DNA from: Acidobacteriota bacterium
GTDB taxonomy: Bacteria > Acidobacteriota > Vicinamibacteria > Vicinamibacterales > UBA2999
Direction: 5' to 3'
Length of the DNA stretch: 64,000 nt
NCBI GenBank assembly: GCA_021731165.1
Contig: JAKFXY010000004.1
Coordinates: forward strand, 1-64,000
Positions 15,949 through 26,000 of the stretch are shown in pieces. A program made the translations under genes and the position numbers. Numbering within the stretch: position 1 is the first letter of the stretch; each line of letters begins with the position of its first letter. The notes beneath the pieces are model-generated. The model saw nothing but the letters and a program-made list of their open reading frames with translations, searched no databases and was not told the DNA's origin.

Positions 15949-18237
15949 ATGCTTTCACGCGACGAACTCCTACGACTAATCACGGACACGGTTCATCACC
16001 CTGCCACCGCCCGAGAGCTCGCGCAGACCCTGCGGATTTCCCGCGAGGAGCGAGCGACCTTCAAGCGGCTCCTGAAGTCCCTTGTCGCTGCCGGCGATCT
16101 GCTGCAGATTCGCGGAAACCGCTTTGGGCTTCCGGAGAAGATGGATCTCGTCGTGGGGCGACTCAGCACCAATCCCGCCGGTTTTGGATTCGTCGTGCCT
16201 GAGGATGCGCGGCCGGGCGAACGCAAGGACATCTTCATTCCCGCGCTGCATCTGGTGGAGGCGATGCACGGCGACCGGGTCGTGGCCCGCGTGGAGCGAC
16301 AGACGGAGAAGGGCCTTGAAGGGCGAATCATCCGCATTCTGGAGCGGAGCCAGCAACTCGTCGTGGGCCGATTCGAGTCCGACGAAGCCGGCCTTGGCTT
16401 CGTTGTCCCGTTCGACCGGCGAATCGTCACCGACGTGCACGTGCCAACCGGCCAGTGGCAGGCCGTGGAACCTGGCGAGATGGTCGTCGTGGAGATTACT
16501 CGCTGGCCGACCGCCACGCGGGGACCGGTTGGCCGGGTCGTCGAGGTGCTGGGTCGCATCGACGAGCCGGGTGTCGATACGCAAATCATCATACGCAAGT
16601 ACGGCATTCCCGACTCGCATTCCAAGGAGGCCGTCGCGGAAGCGCGCCGCATCGGCGGCGAAGTGCGTGAGCGCGACCTGAAGGGACGCACGGACTTCCG
16701 TTCCGTCACGACGGTGACAATCGACGGCGAGCACGCGCGCGATTTCGACGACGCGATCACGATCGAGCGTCTGGGGAATGGCCACTTCTGGCTCGGCGTC
16801 CATATCGCAGATGTGGCGCACTACGTCAGAGAGGGAAGTGCACTCGACGAGGAGGCGTACGAACGAGGTACGTCGGTGTACTTCACCGAGCGTGCGGTAC
16901 ACATGTTTCCGTCGGAACTGGCGACCGGCCTCTGCAGCCTGAACCCCCGGGTCGATCGCCTCGTGCAGTCGTGCCTGATGGAAGTCGATGCGCGCGGCAC
17001 GGTGGTCAGGTACGAGGTGCACGACGGAGTGATTAACAGCGATGAACGGATGACCTATACGGCCGTCGATGCCATCCTGACTTCGCATGACGAGGCGATG
17101 ACGGCACGGTACCGGAAGCTGGTGCCGATGTTCGAGCTGATGGGCGAATTGTTCGAAGTCCTGCACGATCGCCGCCGGCGCCGGGGCTCCATCGACTTCG
17201 ACCTGCCAGAGGCGCAGGTCATCCTGTCCGAAGAGGGACAGATTCAGAATATCGTGGCGACTGAACGCAACATCGCGCACCGGCTCATCGAGGAGTTCAT
17301 GCTTCTGGCGAACGAAACCGTGGCTGCCCATCTCGTGCACCACGACGTTCCTTCACTCCACCGCGTGCACGAAGCCCCTGATCCCAAGAAGGTCGCAGAT
17401 TTCGAGGCTTTCATCACGACGCTCGGGTACAGCCTGGCGACGTCGGAGCAGACCGTCCGGCCGAAACACTTCCAGAGGCTGATCGACCGCATGCGCGGAA
17501 CGCCCGAAGAGCGGCCAATCGCGGCGCTGATGCTCAGGACCATGCAGAAGGCGCGGTACGACGCCGCCAGCCTAGGCCATTTCGGCCTTGCCGCGGAGGC
17601 CTATACCCACTTTACGTCACCGATCCGCCGCTACCCGGATCTCGTGGTGCACCGCGTGTTGCGCGAGTCTCGCCACGCGGCGATGAGCGAGGCGCGTCGG
17701 GAAGAGCTTGATGAGGAGCTTCCGGAGGTTGCGCGCCGCACGTCGGAGATGGAGCGGCGCGCCGACGATGCGGAACGCGAGCTCCTGCAATGGAAAAAGG
17801 TCCGATTCATGACGGACAGGGTGGGTGACGAGTACGTTGGGTTCATCACCGGAGTGGCGCCGTTCGGACTCTTTGTCGAACTGGTGGAGCACTATGTCGA
17901 AGGCCTCGTGCACATCGCGAGTATGGCCGACGACTACTACCGGTTCATCGAGCAGCAGCACGTGCTCCGGGGAGAGAACACGAAGAAGGTCTACAGGCTT
18001 GGGGACAAGGTGCGTGTACAGGTCGTCCGGGTGGACATGGAGCGCAGGCAAATCGAACTCGGGCTCGCGGAGATTCTCGAACAGGTGCGGCGCGAGGAGC
18101 GGCCCCGGGGAGTCGTGCGCAGCGCGGTGCGGTCGAAGTCGGACAAGCGGCGAGCAGGTCGTTCAGGTCGCCGGGAACGGGAGGCCGCCCGGACCGGAGG
18201 CTCTCCGAAGAAACCCCGACGGGGCAGGGGACGGTAG
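15949..18237 (+). CDS. rnr: Ribonuclease R
   Basis: 762 aa 3'-5' exoribonuclease of the RNB family, degrading structured RNA in the cytoplasm. Domains in order: winged-helix (about 1-65), two cold-shock-type OB domains (about 70-215), the catalytic RNB domain with DGEHARDFDDAITIE (metal-binding aspartates) and RRYPDLVVHRVL, an S1 domain (about 620-700, VGFITGVAPFGLFVELVEHYVEGL) and a basic Lys/Arg tail. The ATG at 15949 (MLSRDEL) is preferred to an in-frame ATG at 15889 because the extra 20 residues are encoded partly by the repeat island. Its stop is one base away from the tatA stop on the other strand. Confidence 0.96.
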   Translation: MLSRDELLRLITDTVHHPATARELAQTLRISREERATFKRLLKSLVAAGDLLQIRGNRFGLPEKMDLVVGRLSTNPAGFGFVVPEDARPGERKDIFIPALHLVEAMHGDRVVARVERQTEKGLEGRIIRILERSQQLVVGRFESDEAGLGFVVPFDRRIVTDVHVPTGQWQAVEPGEMVVVEITRWPTATRGPVGRVVEVLGRIDEPGVDTQIIIRKYGIPDSHSKEAVAEARRIGGEVRERDLKGRTDFRSVTTVTIDGEHARDFDDAITIERLGNGHFWLGVHIADVAHYVREGSALDEEAYERGTSVYFTERAVHMFPSELATGLCSLNPRVDRLVQSCLMEVDARGTVVRYEVHDGVINSDERMTYTAVDAILTSHDEAMTARYRKLVPMFELMGELFEVLHDRRRRRGSIDFDLPEAQVILSEEGQIQNIVATERNIAHRLIEEFMLLANETVAAHLVHHDVPSLHRVHEAPDPKKVADFEAFITTLGYSLATSEQTVRPKHFQRLIDRMRGTPEERPIAALMLRTMQKARYDAASLGHFGLAAEAYTHFTSPIRRYPDLVVHRVLRESRHAAMSEARREELDEELPEVARRTSEMERRADDAERELLQWKKVRFMTDRVGDEYVGFITGVAPFGLFVELVEHYVEGLVHIASMADDYYRFIEQQHVLRGENTKKVYRLGDKVRVQVVRVDMERRQIELGLAEILEQVRREERPRGVVRSAVRSKSDKRRAGRSGRREREAARTGGSPKKPRRGRGR

Positions 18238-18238
18238 C

Positions 18239-18418
18239 CTAGGCGTCAGCTCCGGTTTTCCGTCTCTCGGCGTCCTTGCCGTCGTCTCTCGTCGAGTCCT
18301 TGAAGTTCCGAATCCCCTTGCCGATGCCTCGGCCAATCTCAGGCAGGCGGTTCGCCCCGAAGATCAGGATGATGATCGCCAGGATGATCAGAAGCTCCGG
18401 GATGCCGATGCGGCCCAT
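18239..18418 (-). CDS. tatA: Sec-independent translocase subunit TatA/TatE
   Basis: 59 aa. Residues [18 protein letters not shown] form the short N-terminal membrane helix, followed by the hinge [20 protein letters not shown], the diagnostic TatA signature, and a charged tail ([15 protein letters not shown]). TatA forms the translocation pore for folded proteins. A strong ribosome site AAAGGTGAAAT precedes the ATG. It is monocistronic and convergent with rnr, with a one-base gap; tatB and tatC are not in the window. A likely client, the RRSFLT-type TRAP binding protein, is encoded at 33225-34244. Confidence 0.95.
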   Translation of the reverse strand: MGRIGIPELLIILAIIILIFGANRLPEIGRGIGKGIRNFKDSTRDDGKDAERRKTGADA

Positions 18419-18532
18419 ATTTCACCTTTGCGTGCACACGTTGCGGGGAACAGGTTACGAGGAGAACGTCGGCGATTGTACCATGCCGGGCAATCCGGAG
18501 CGCCCGGTGTGGAACCTGGACCCGAGTTTTAC

Positions 18533-19426
18533 ATGAAACACTGGATCGTTGCCGTGGGAACGGCGTGGGGGTCTGGTATCGCTCTGGTCTTGCCAGGCGC
18601 ATGCCTCGTGGCGCAGGAAGCGGTGGCGCAGTTCTCCTCGCAGGTCCAACTCGTCGAGGTGTACGCCACCGTCACCGACGAGAGGGGACAACTCGTGACC
18701 GGCCTGCACCAGAGCGATTTCGAGATCTTTGAAGACGGGGTGCTGCAGCACGTCAGTACGTTCGTTGCTGACGAGTTCCCGTTGACAGTGGTCCTCGGGA
18801 TGGATCGGAGCTGGAGCATGGCGGGCGAACCCCTACGTCGCGCGAAGGCGGCGTCCATAGCGTTTCTGCGCGCGTTGAAGCCAAATGACCGGTCGATGAT
18901 TCTGGCGATCTCCAACGAGACGGAAATCATTGCCCCGCTGTCGATGGATCGCCTTTCGCAAACCCGGGCCGTCGAGGCCCTGGATCCGTGGAGTACCACG
19001 GCGTTATACGACTCCATCATCGTGGCGCTTGACCATCTCGAGTCTGAGCCTGGTCGCCGAGCGATCGTGATTTTTTCGGATGGCGTCGATCGCTACAGCA
19101 GCGCAAGCGCGGCTCAGGTCGCCGAGCGTGCGCGGCGGAGCGACGCGCTGGTCTATCCCATTACCTTCGGAAAGACTCGCTCGCCATTCTTGGCCGAGTT
19201 GGCGGCGCTGACGGGCGGAAGGCCGTTCCTCCTGCGCGATTCGAGGGAGCTGGAAAGGACCCTGACCACGATTGCTCGTGAGCTGCGGTACCAGTATCTC
19301 CTTGGCTACACGCCTTCGAATCCAATTCGATCGGGACGCCTGGAGCGGCGAACGATTCGTGTGGCGTTGACCGACATGAGGTCGGGCATCCGCGTTCGGG
19401 CCAGGGACGGATACACAACCGAATGA
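18533..19426 (+). CDS. Exported VWFA-related (acidobacterial-type) protein
   Basis: 297 aa. A signal peptide (about 1-30, ending near LVAQEAVA) is followed by a short strand region (VQLVEVYATVTDERGQLVTGL and DFEIFEDGVLQHVSTF) and a von Willebrand A domain from about residue 83. The metal-ion-dependent adhesion site reads DRSWSM (D-x-S-x-S), with FSDGVDRYSS later. The N-terminal block plus VWA is the arrangement described as a VWFA-related domain expanded in Acidobacteria. The C-terminus carries YQYLLGYTPSNP, typical of that group. Probably a periplasmic or surface adhesion/scaffold protein; partner unknown. Confidence 0.9.
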   Translation: MKHWIVAVGTAWGSGIALVLPGACLVAQEAVAQFSSQVQLVEVYATVTDERGQLVTGLHQSDFEIFEDGVLQHVSTFVADEFPLTVVLGMDRSWSMAGEPLRRAKAASIAFLRALKPNDRSMILAISNETEIIAPLSMDRLSQTRAVEALDPWSTTALYDSIIVALDHLESEPGRRAIVIFSDGVDRYSSASAAQVAERARRSDALVYPITFGKTRSPFLAELAALTGGRPFLLRDSRELERTLTTIARELRYQYLLGYTPSNPIRSGRLERRTIRVALTDMRSGIRVRARDGYTTE

Positions 19427-19431
19427 GGCAC

Positions 19432-19466
19432 AATGCGAAATGCCCAATGCACGACGCCCGATGCCA
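19432..19466. repeat. Heptanucleotide repeat island at a gene start
   Basis: Five consecutive seven-base units: AATGCGA, AATGCCC, AATGCAC, GACGCCC, GATGCCA. It lies directly after the VWA gene stop and supplies the first codons of the next reading frame, so that gene may really start at 19461 or later. Confidence 0.6.
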
Positions 19467-19976
19467 CATGACCATCCGCTGATTCTGGGACTATTCGACG
19501 ACTCCGCGTCCGCGGCCGCGGCCGCGCGGGGGTTGAGGGCCCTCGGTGTGCCGCGTGAGGGTGTTTCCATCGTGGCTCGCAGCCATGACGAAGAAGGTGA
19601 GCTGGCCAAGGCGTCCGGATCGTCTCCGGGCTCGGAAATCGAGGATTCCCGCACGGCATCGAGGCTCGGAGAGCTCGGTGCCCATCTGATTGCCGCCGTG
19701 GCGATCGTGCTTCCCGGGATTGGGCCCATTGTTGCCGACGGTCCGCTTGCAGCCGGACTCGGCGAGGCGGCTGGTCATCTGGCCGGGGGAGTGGCACGGA
19801 CGCTCGAACGGGCCGGTCTGCCTGCCGAAACCGCCGCCGAGTGGGAGAGTCGAATTCATGACGGTGCCGTATTGACCGGCGCGCATGTCACCGCCGCCCA
19901 AGCCTCGGCTGCGAAGGATGTGCTCGCTCGATCTGGAGCGGTTCGAGTGGTGGAGGGGCACTGGCGTGATGCGTGA
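19440..19976 (+). CDS. Hypothetical protein, general-stress-protein-like fold
   Basis: 178 aa from 19440; 171 aa if started at 19461. The first residues are encoded by a heptamer repeat. Then LILGLFDDSASAAAAARGLRALGVPREGVSIVAR resembles the beta-alpha start of small stress proteins (YflT/DUF1269-like), a Gly/Ala-rich hydrophobic middle (about 82-118) could insert in a membrane, and EWESRIHDGAVLTGAHVTAAQASAAKDVLARSGAVRVV repeats the same fold. Such proteins often relate to osmotic or heat stress, but the exact role is unknown. No conserved partner adjoins. Confidence 0.65.
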   Translation: MPNARRPMPHDHPLILGLFDDSASAAAAARGLRALGVPREGVSIVARSHDEEGELAKASGSSPGSEIEDSRTASRLGELGAHLIAAVAIVLPGIGPIVADGPLAAGLGEAAGHLAGGVARTLERAGLPAETAAEWESRIHDGAVLTGAHVTAAQASAAKDVLARSGAVRVVEGHWRDA

Positions 19977-19990
19977 TTCAGTCATGAGGC

Positions 19991-20010
19991 CTGGCCCTTG
20001 GGGAGGCCAG
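19991..20010. terminator. Hairpin after the stress-like gene
   Basis: CTGGCC (19991-19996) pairs with GGCCAG (20005-20010) around an eight-base loop, 15 bases beyond the stop. No T-run follows, so termination would need Rho or the hairpin is only structural. Confidence 0.35.
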
Positions 20011-20112
20011 CGTGGCGACGGAGGCGTCCTACCGAAGACAATTGACTGAAGCGCTCGCCGATTGCCGAGGCACTCCTTTTGCAGTTGCGGTGTTTGAACC
20101 TGCTCGGGGAGA

Positions 20113-21018
20113 ATGAGCCGAGTCCCTGCTGCCGCAACCATGCCGATTCCTAGTCAGCAGAACACGCCCAATCAGGCGCCTTCCACCGACCATGTGAGCC
20201 TTCGTCTCACGGGCTCGCCGGCTGGGGGCCCCTCGTCGCATCTCGAAAAGCAGAAGGCGCGGATGGGCGGGGCGCTCGGCACGTCCATCCTTGCGCACGC
20301 GGCGTTCTTGCTCCTCTTCATCGTCTTCATCCGGCTGGTCCCCGAACCTGTACGCAATGCCATCCTGCCTGATTCCCTGCCGGACAACATCGTCTGGCTG
20401 GCACGGCCCGGACCTGGCGGCGGTGGCGGTGGTGGGAACAAGATGCCAGACCCGCCCAAGAAGGCAGAACTCCCCGGCAAGGCAAAGGTCTCGGTCCCTG
20501 CGATCAAGGAGCCGGAGCCAACCCCTAAGGTCGATGAGCCGCCCGTTGAGGTTCCGCTCTCGATTCCCGCCCAAGTCCAGGCGGCGGATACCACGCCGTC
20601 GCCTGGTGTACTTGATTCGTCGAATCAGCAGACCGAGTCAACAGGCAGCGGCACGGGCACGGGAGCGGGTCCAGGACAGGGCTCTGGCCTGGGGCCTGGC
20701 ACGGGCGGTGGCACCGGAGGCGGCGCGTTCCGGCCTGGCAACGGGGTCGAGGTGCCACGGCTTATCCGCCAGGTGAAGCCGAGCTATACCTCTGAGGCGA
20801 TGCGTGCCAAGGTGCAAGGCGTGGTGCAGCTGGAGTGCGTCGTGGAGACGGACGGTACAGTGGGGAGCTGTGGCGTCCAGAAGTCCTTGGACCAGGCATT
20901 TGGCCTCGACCAGGAGGCCATCCGGGCGGCGCGCCAATGGCGGTTCCAACCTGGTACTCGTTTTGGCGAACCGGTGAGAGTCCTGGTCATTATCGAACTG
21001 ACGTTCACGCTTCGCTGA
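20113..21018 (+). CDS. TonB family energy transducer-like protein
   Basis: 301 aa. A cytoplasmic N-terminus of about 55 residues, one membrane helix (LAHAAFLLLFIVFIRLV), a periplasmic linker rich in Pro/Glu/Lys then in Gly/Thr (alternating GSGTGTGAGPGQGSG), and a C-terminal TonB domain from about 215 (VKPSYTSEAMRAKVQGVVQL ... ARQWRFQPGTRFGEPV). TonB carries proton-motive energy from ExbBD to outer-membrane receptors. No exbB, exbD or receptor gene is nearby. The ATG at 20113 has GGGGAGA just ahead; a second ATG lies at 20140. A second cysteine pair is formed by C-V-V-E and S-C-G in the C-domain. Confidence 0.85.
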   Translation: MSRVPAAATMPIPSQQNTPNQAPSTDHVSLRLTGSPAGGPSSHLEKQKARMGGALGTSILAHAAFLLLFIVFIRLVPEPVRNAILPDSLPDNIVWLARPGPGGGGGGGNKMPDPPKKAELPGKAKVSVPAIKEPEPTPKVDEPPVEVPLSIPAQVQAADTTPSPGVLDSSNQQTESTGSGTGTGAGPGQGSGLGPGTGGGTGGGAFRPGNGVEVPRLIRQVKPSYTSEAMRAKVQGVVQLECVVETDGTVGSCGVQKSLDQAFGLDQEAIRAARQWRFQPGTRFGEPVRVLVIIELTFTLR

Positions 21019-21080
21019 CGCGGACCGTCAAGGTTTTTCGGGCTGCCTTGTCCCCGGCCTCTCCATGTACGTCCCACACG

Positions 21081-21112
21081 AAAAAGCCCGGTGAACCGAA
21101 GTCCACCGGGCT
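21081..21112 (-). terminator. Rho-independent terminator of groESL
   Basis: On the minus strand AGCCCGGTG pairs with CACCGGGCT (plus positions 21085-21093 and 21104-21112) around a ten-base loop, followed by TTTTT. It lies 30 bases beyond the groEL stop. Confidence 0.9.
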
Positions 21113-21141
21113 GAAGAGCGTCGAACGCGTCGAAACGAATT

Positions 21142-23086
<1,945 letters not shown>

Positions 23087-23173
23087 CTCTTTCGACTCCA
23101 GATGTCCTTGTGTGGTGGCGGGGCCGTCTGGCCCCAGCAGAAACCGTGAAACCGCGGTTGCGCCCTCTGCGAG

Positions 23174-23200
23174 TTGGCACTCACCGTAGTCAACTGCCAA
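23174..23200 (-). promoter_or_regulatory. CIRCE-like operator (HrcA binding site) of groESL
   Basis: Read on the minus strand: TTGGCAGTT, nine bases, GAGTGCCAA. The HrcA consensus is TTAGCACTC-N9-GAGTGCTAA; the second half matches 8 of 9 and the first 6 of 9. The spacer length and position directly after the -10 box are as in classical CIRCE sites. hrcA itself is not in the window. Confidence 0.8.
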
Positions 23201-23229
23201 TTCTAGTGGGCGAAGGAAATGAGTGTCAA
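23200..23229 (-). promoter_or_regulatory. Sigma-70 promoter of groESL
   Basis: On the minus strand TTGACA (23229-23224), an 18-base spacer and TAGAAT (23205-23200). The -10 box abuts the CIRCE-like operator, so bound repressor would cover the transcription start at about 23193. Confidence 0.85.
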
Positions 23230-23259
23230 GCTGGGCAGCGGCAGCAGCGCGCGAGCCCG

Positions 23260-23463
23260 CTATCGCCGCAGCCGGTACTCGGCGATCTTTCGGCTGAGGG
23301 TGTTTCGGTGCATGCCGAGGAGCTCGGCGGCCCTGCAGAGGTTTCCCTCCGCCTTGAGCAGGACATGGGCAATGAAGCGCTTCTCGAACTCCCGCTGGGC
23401 GTCGTCGTAGCGAATGCCCTTGGTCACCATCTCGTCAACGAGGTGCTCGAGTTGTTCACGCAT
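23260..23463 (-). CDS. Fis-family helix-turn-helix protein (small)
   Basis: 67 aa. The C-terminal half NLCRAAELLGMHRNTLSRKIAEY is a Fis-type helix-turn-helix, the same DNA-binding module found at the end of NtrC regulators; the N-terminal half (FEKRFIAHVLLKAEG) is the preceding helix. No receiver or AAA domain is attached. Its ATG shares one base with the purC stop (TGATG), so the two are translated together. It may be a nucleoid-type regulator; targets unknown. Its 3' end is about 30 bases from the groESL -35 box. Confidence 0.85.
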   Translation of the reverse strand: MREQLEHLVDEMVTKGIRYDDAQREFEKRFIAHVLLKAEGNLCRAAELLGMHRNTLSRKIAEYRLRR

Positions 23464-24383
23464 CAGGCCAGGCCTCGATTCCCGAGGTTGAGCTCCTCGC
23501 CGGTCAGCCGGCGGTAGGCCTCGAGGTACTTCTCGCGGGTCCGATGTATGACAGTCTCGGGCAGCGTGGGGACGGGGGGCTGCTTGTTCCAGCGGATCTG
23601 CTCGAGGTAGTCGCGGACGAACTGCTTGTCGAAGCTGGCCTGGGCGCGTCCTGGCGCGTACTGGTCGGCGGGCCAGTAGCGTGAAGAGTCGGGTGTCATG
23701 ACCTCGTCGATGAGGATGATCGTTCCGTCAGGAGTCAGACCGAACTCAAACTTCGTGTCGGCGAGAATGATCCCCCGCGATTCCGCATGGGCCGCGCCGA
23801 ACGCATAGAGGGAGAGCGTCAGATCCCGCAGCGTGCTGATGAGCGTTGTTCCCGCTACGCGACCAGCCTCTTCCTCGCTGATGTTCATGTCGTGGCCGCT
23901 GGCGGCCTTGGTGGCCGGGGTGAAAATCGGATGGGGCAGCCGATCGGACTCCTTGAGTCCAGGCGGCAGCGCGATACCGCACACGGTCCCTGTTGCCTGG
24001 TAGTCCTTCCATCCGGAACCCGAGAGGTACCCTCGCGCCACGCATTCCACTGGTACCGGACTCGTCTTTCGGACCAGCATCGAACGACCGCTCAGTATGG
24101 CCTCGTGATCGCGGAAGGGTGAGGGGTACTGCCCTACATCTGTCGTAATCAAGTGGTTGGCGACGATGTGCGTGGTTTGCCTGAACCAGAAGGTCGAGAG
24201 CTGCGTGAGGACCAGCCCCTTGTCCGGAATGCCCGAGCCGAGAATGTAGTCGAAGGCGGAGATACGATCGGTCGCAACCATGACGAGGGCGTTACCCGCG
24301 TCATAGATGTCGCGGACTTTCCCCCTGAAATTCGGAGGCAGCCCGTCGAGCCGAGTATCAATAAGCGGTGTGGTGAGAGGCAC
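23463..24383 (-). CDS. purC: Phosphoribosylaminoimidazole-succinocarboxamide synthase
   Basis: 306 aa, the length of the longer ADE1-like SAICAR synthetases. Joins CAIR and aspartate with ATP in purine synthesis. Seen: RGKVRDIYDAG (P-loop-like ATP site), ATDRISAFDYILGSGIPDKG, VPVECVARGYLSGSGWK, and DTKFEFG with LIDEVMTPDSSRYW. The GTG at 24383 gives the family N-terminus (PLTTPLIDTRLDGLPPNFRGK); an in-frame GTG at 24491 would add 36 unrelated residues. Downstream, the Fis-like gene overlaps its stop by one base. Upstream is a divergent membrane protein gene. Confidence 0.95.
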   Translation of the reverse strand: MPLTTPLIDTRLDGLPPNFRGKVRDIYDAGNALVMVATDRISAFDYILGSGIPDKGLVLTQLSTFWFRQTTHIVANHLITTDVGQYPSPFRDHEAILSGRSMLVRKTSPVPVECVARGYLSGSGWKDYQATGTVCGIALPPGLKESDRLPHPIFTPATKAASGHDMNISEEEAGRVAGTTLISTLRDLTLSLYAFGAAHAESRGIILADTKFEFGLTPDGTIILIDEVMTPDSSRYWPADQYAPGRAQASFDKQFVRDYLEQIRWNKQPPVPTLPETVIHRTREKYLEAYRRLTGEELNLGNRGLA

Positions 24384-24499
24384 GGAAGGGAACGCGCATC
24401 CTACCGGGATTGCGATTGTGCCGCAACCGTACGCAACAGCGCTGGCAGTCGCCTTGGTGGAGCCTGATATATTGTAGGTTCCTCCTGACACTGCCTTTC
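24384..24499. promoter_or_regulatory. Divergent intergenic region between purC and the flippase-like gene
   Basis: Minus strand TACAAT (24476-24471) could be the -10 of purC, and plus strand TATATT (24468-24473) could serve the divergent gene; the two overlap. No convincing -35 is seen for either, and no purine riboswitch structure is recognised. Confidence 0.3.
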
Positions 24500-25570
24500 G
24501 TGCGTAATCACATCCGTACGGCGCTTATCTCGGTTCTGGCGATCGCCCTGCTTGGGTGGTTTCTCAGTCACGCGAACATCGCTGCCGTTTGGAAAGCGAT
24601 GCGCGGCGCGCGGCCTGAACTGATTATCGCGGCGCTCGCCTTGGTCGTCGTGACGTACTGGTGGCGCGTGGTGCGCTGGCAGTATCTGCTCGGGCCGCTG
24701 GGGCCCACGCGATTCAGCACCGCGCTCCGGACGACCATCATCGGGTTCGCAGCTTCGTTCTTGCTGCCGGCGCGTGCTGGTGACGTCCTTCGGCCGTACT
24801 TGCTCGCGCGGCAGGAAGGATTGAGCGCGATGGCGACATTCGCGACGATCGTCGTGGAGCGGGTGCTGGACCTGATAGCGGTGCTCGCGCTGCTGGCATT
24901 TTTCGTCTGGGGGAGCGGTGGCGCCACGTTGCCACCAGCGTTGCTCCGGCCAATTCAAATCTCGGCGGCGGTCGCTGGTCTTGCCGCGGTCGTCCTGATG
25001 GTCCTGATGTTCGTGCTTGCTTCACATCCCGAACGAGTTGGCCGGATTGTCTTCGGGCTGAACCGCGTGCTGCCGCATCGTGTCGCACACGCGATGGCCG
25101 GGTTCGCCCGGACCTTCGCCGAGGGGCTGGCGGTGGCGCGAACACCCCGCCCACTCGTGATGGCGCTGCTGTGGTCGTTCCCGCTCTGGATTGCGATTGC
25201 ATTTGAAGCGTGGCTCGTGACCAGGGCGTTTGACATCAACATGTCCTTTGGAGGCAGCTTCCTGCTGCAGGCGCTCCTCGTGATTGGCGTGGCGGTACCC
25301 ACGCCTGGCGCGGTCGGTGGCTTCCATGAGGCGTACCGGGTCGGGGTCACGACGTTCTTCGGCGCGTCGGACGATACGGCCGTTGGCGCCGCGATCGTGC
25401 TGCACGCGGTGTCGTTCGTGCCGGTGGCGATTGTCGGCAGCGTGCTCATGGCTCGCGAGGGTCTCAGCCTCAGGCGCTTGCGCGGGCTGGCGGGCGAAGC
25501 GCATCAGGCGGAAACACTGCAGGAGACAGAGAGCGATGAAGTGCCCATTCTGCGGCCATCTGGGCGATAA
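24500..25570 (+). CDS. Flippase-like / lysylphosphatidylglycerol synthase transmembrane domain protein (UPF0104)
   Basis: 356 aa integral membrane protein with about eight helices. The segments [38 protein letters not shown] and [18 protein letters not shown] are the conserved motifs of the LPG_synthase_TM/AglD-like flippase family; the catalytic LPG synthase domain itself is absent. Such proteins are thought to move lipid-linked substrates across the membrane. The GTG at 24500 is used, giving a normal short N-terminus; an in-frame ATG at 24410 would add 30 residues running into the divergent promoter region. Its last 35 bases overlap nrdR. Confidence 0.88.
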   Translation: MRNHIRTALISVLAIALLGWFLSHANIAAVWKAMRGARPELIIAALALVVVTYWWRVVRWQYLLGPLGPTRFSTALRTTIIGFAASFLLPARAGDVLRPYLLARQEGLSAMATFATIVVERVLDLIAVLALLAFFVWGSGGATLPPALLRPIQISAAVAGLAAVVLMVLMFVLASHPERVGRIVFGLNRVLPHRVAHAMAGFARTFAEGLAVARTPRPLVMALLWSFPLWIAIAFEAWLVTRAFDINMSFGGSFLLQALLVIGVAVPTPGAVGGFHEAYRVGVTTFFGASDDTAVGAAIVLHAVSFVPVAIVGSVLMAREGLSLRRLRGLAGEAHQAETLQETESDEVPILRPSGR

Positions 25571-25994
25571 GGTCGTCGATTCCCGCGAAAGCAAGGAAGG
25601 CGAGGTTATCCGAAGGCGCCGCGAATGCCTCGACTGCGGCCGGCGCTTCACGAGCTACGAGCGGATCGACGAGATCCCGTACATGGTCATCAAGAAGGGT
25701 GGCACCCGCGAGCGCTTCGAACGGCAAAAGCTGATCTCCGGCCTGCTCAAGGCGTGTGAGAAGCGTCCGGTCAGCGTCGCGGCGCTCGAGGCGGTGGCCG
25801 ACAAGATCGAATCCACGCTGCAGGAGCGTTCGGAGAAGGAAATGAGCACCGAGGAAGTCGGGGCGCTCGTGATGGACGAACTGAAGCGGCTGGACAAGGT
25901 GGCCTACGTCCGCTTCGCTTCCGTGTACCGCCAGTTCCGCGACATCGGGGAGTTCATGAGCGAGCTCAAGGATCTGCTGAACACCAAGGAATAG
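25536..25994 (+). CDS. nrdR: Transcriptional repressor NrdR
   Basis: 152 aa, normal length. Zinc ribbon [12 protein letters not shown] with the second pair [10 protein letters not shown], followed by an ATP-cone domain ([20 protein letters not shown]). NrdR senses ATP/dATP and represses ribonucleotide reductase genes. ATG at 25536, preceded by AGGAGACAGAGAG; it overlaps the previous gene by 35 bases in another frame. Six bases after its stop the NtrY-type kinase begins. No nrd gene or NrdR box is in the window. Confidence 0.97.
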   Translation: MKCPFCGHLGDKVVDSRESKEGEVIRRRRECLDCGRRFTSYERIDEIPYMVIKKGGTRERFERQKLISGLLKACEKRPVSVAALEAVADKIESTLQERSEKEMSTEEVGALVMDELKRLDKVAYVRFASVYRQFRDIGEFMSELKDLLNTKE

Positions 25995-26000
25995 ATCGCT

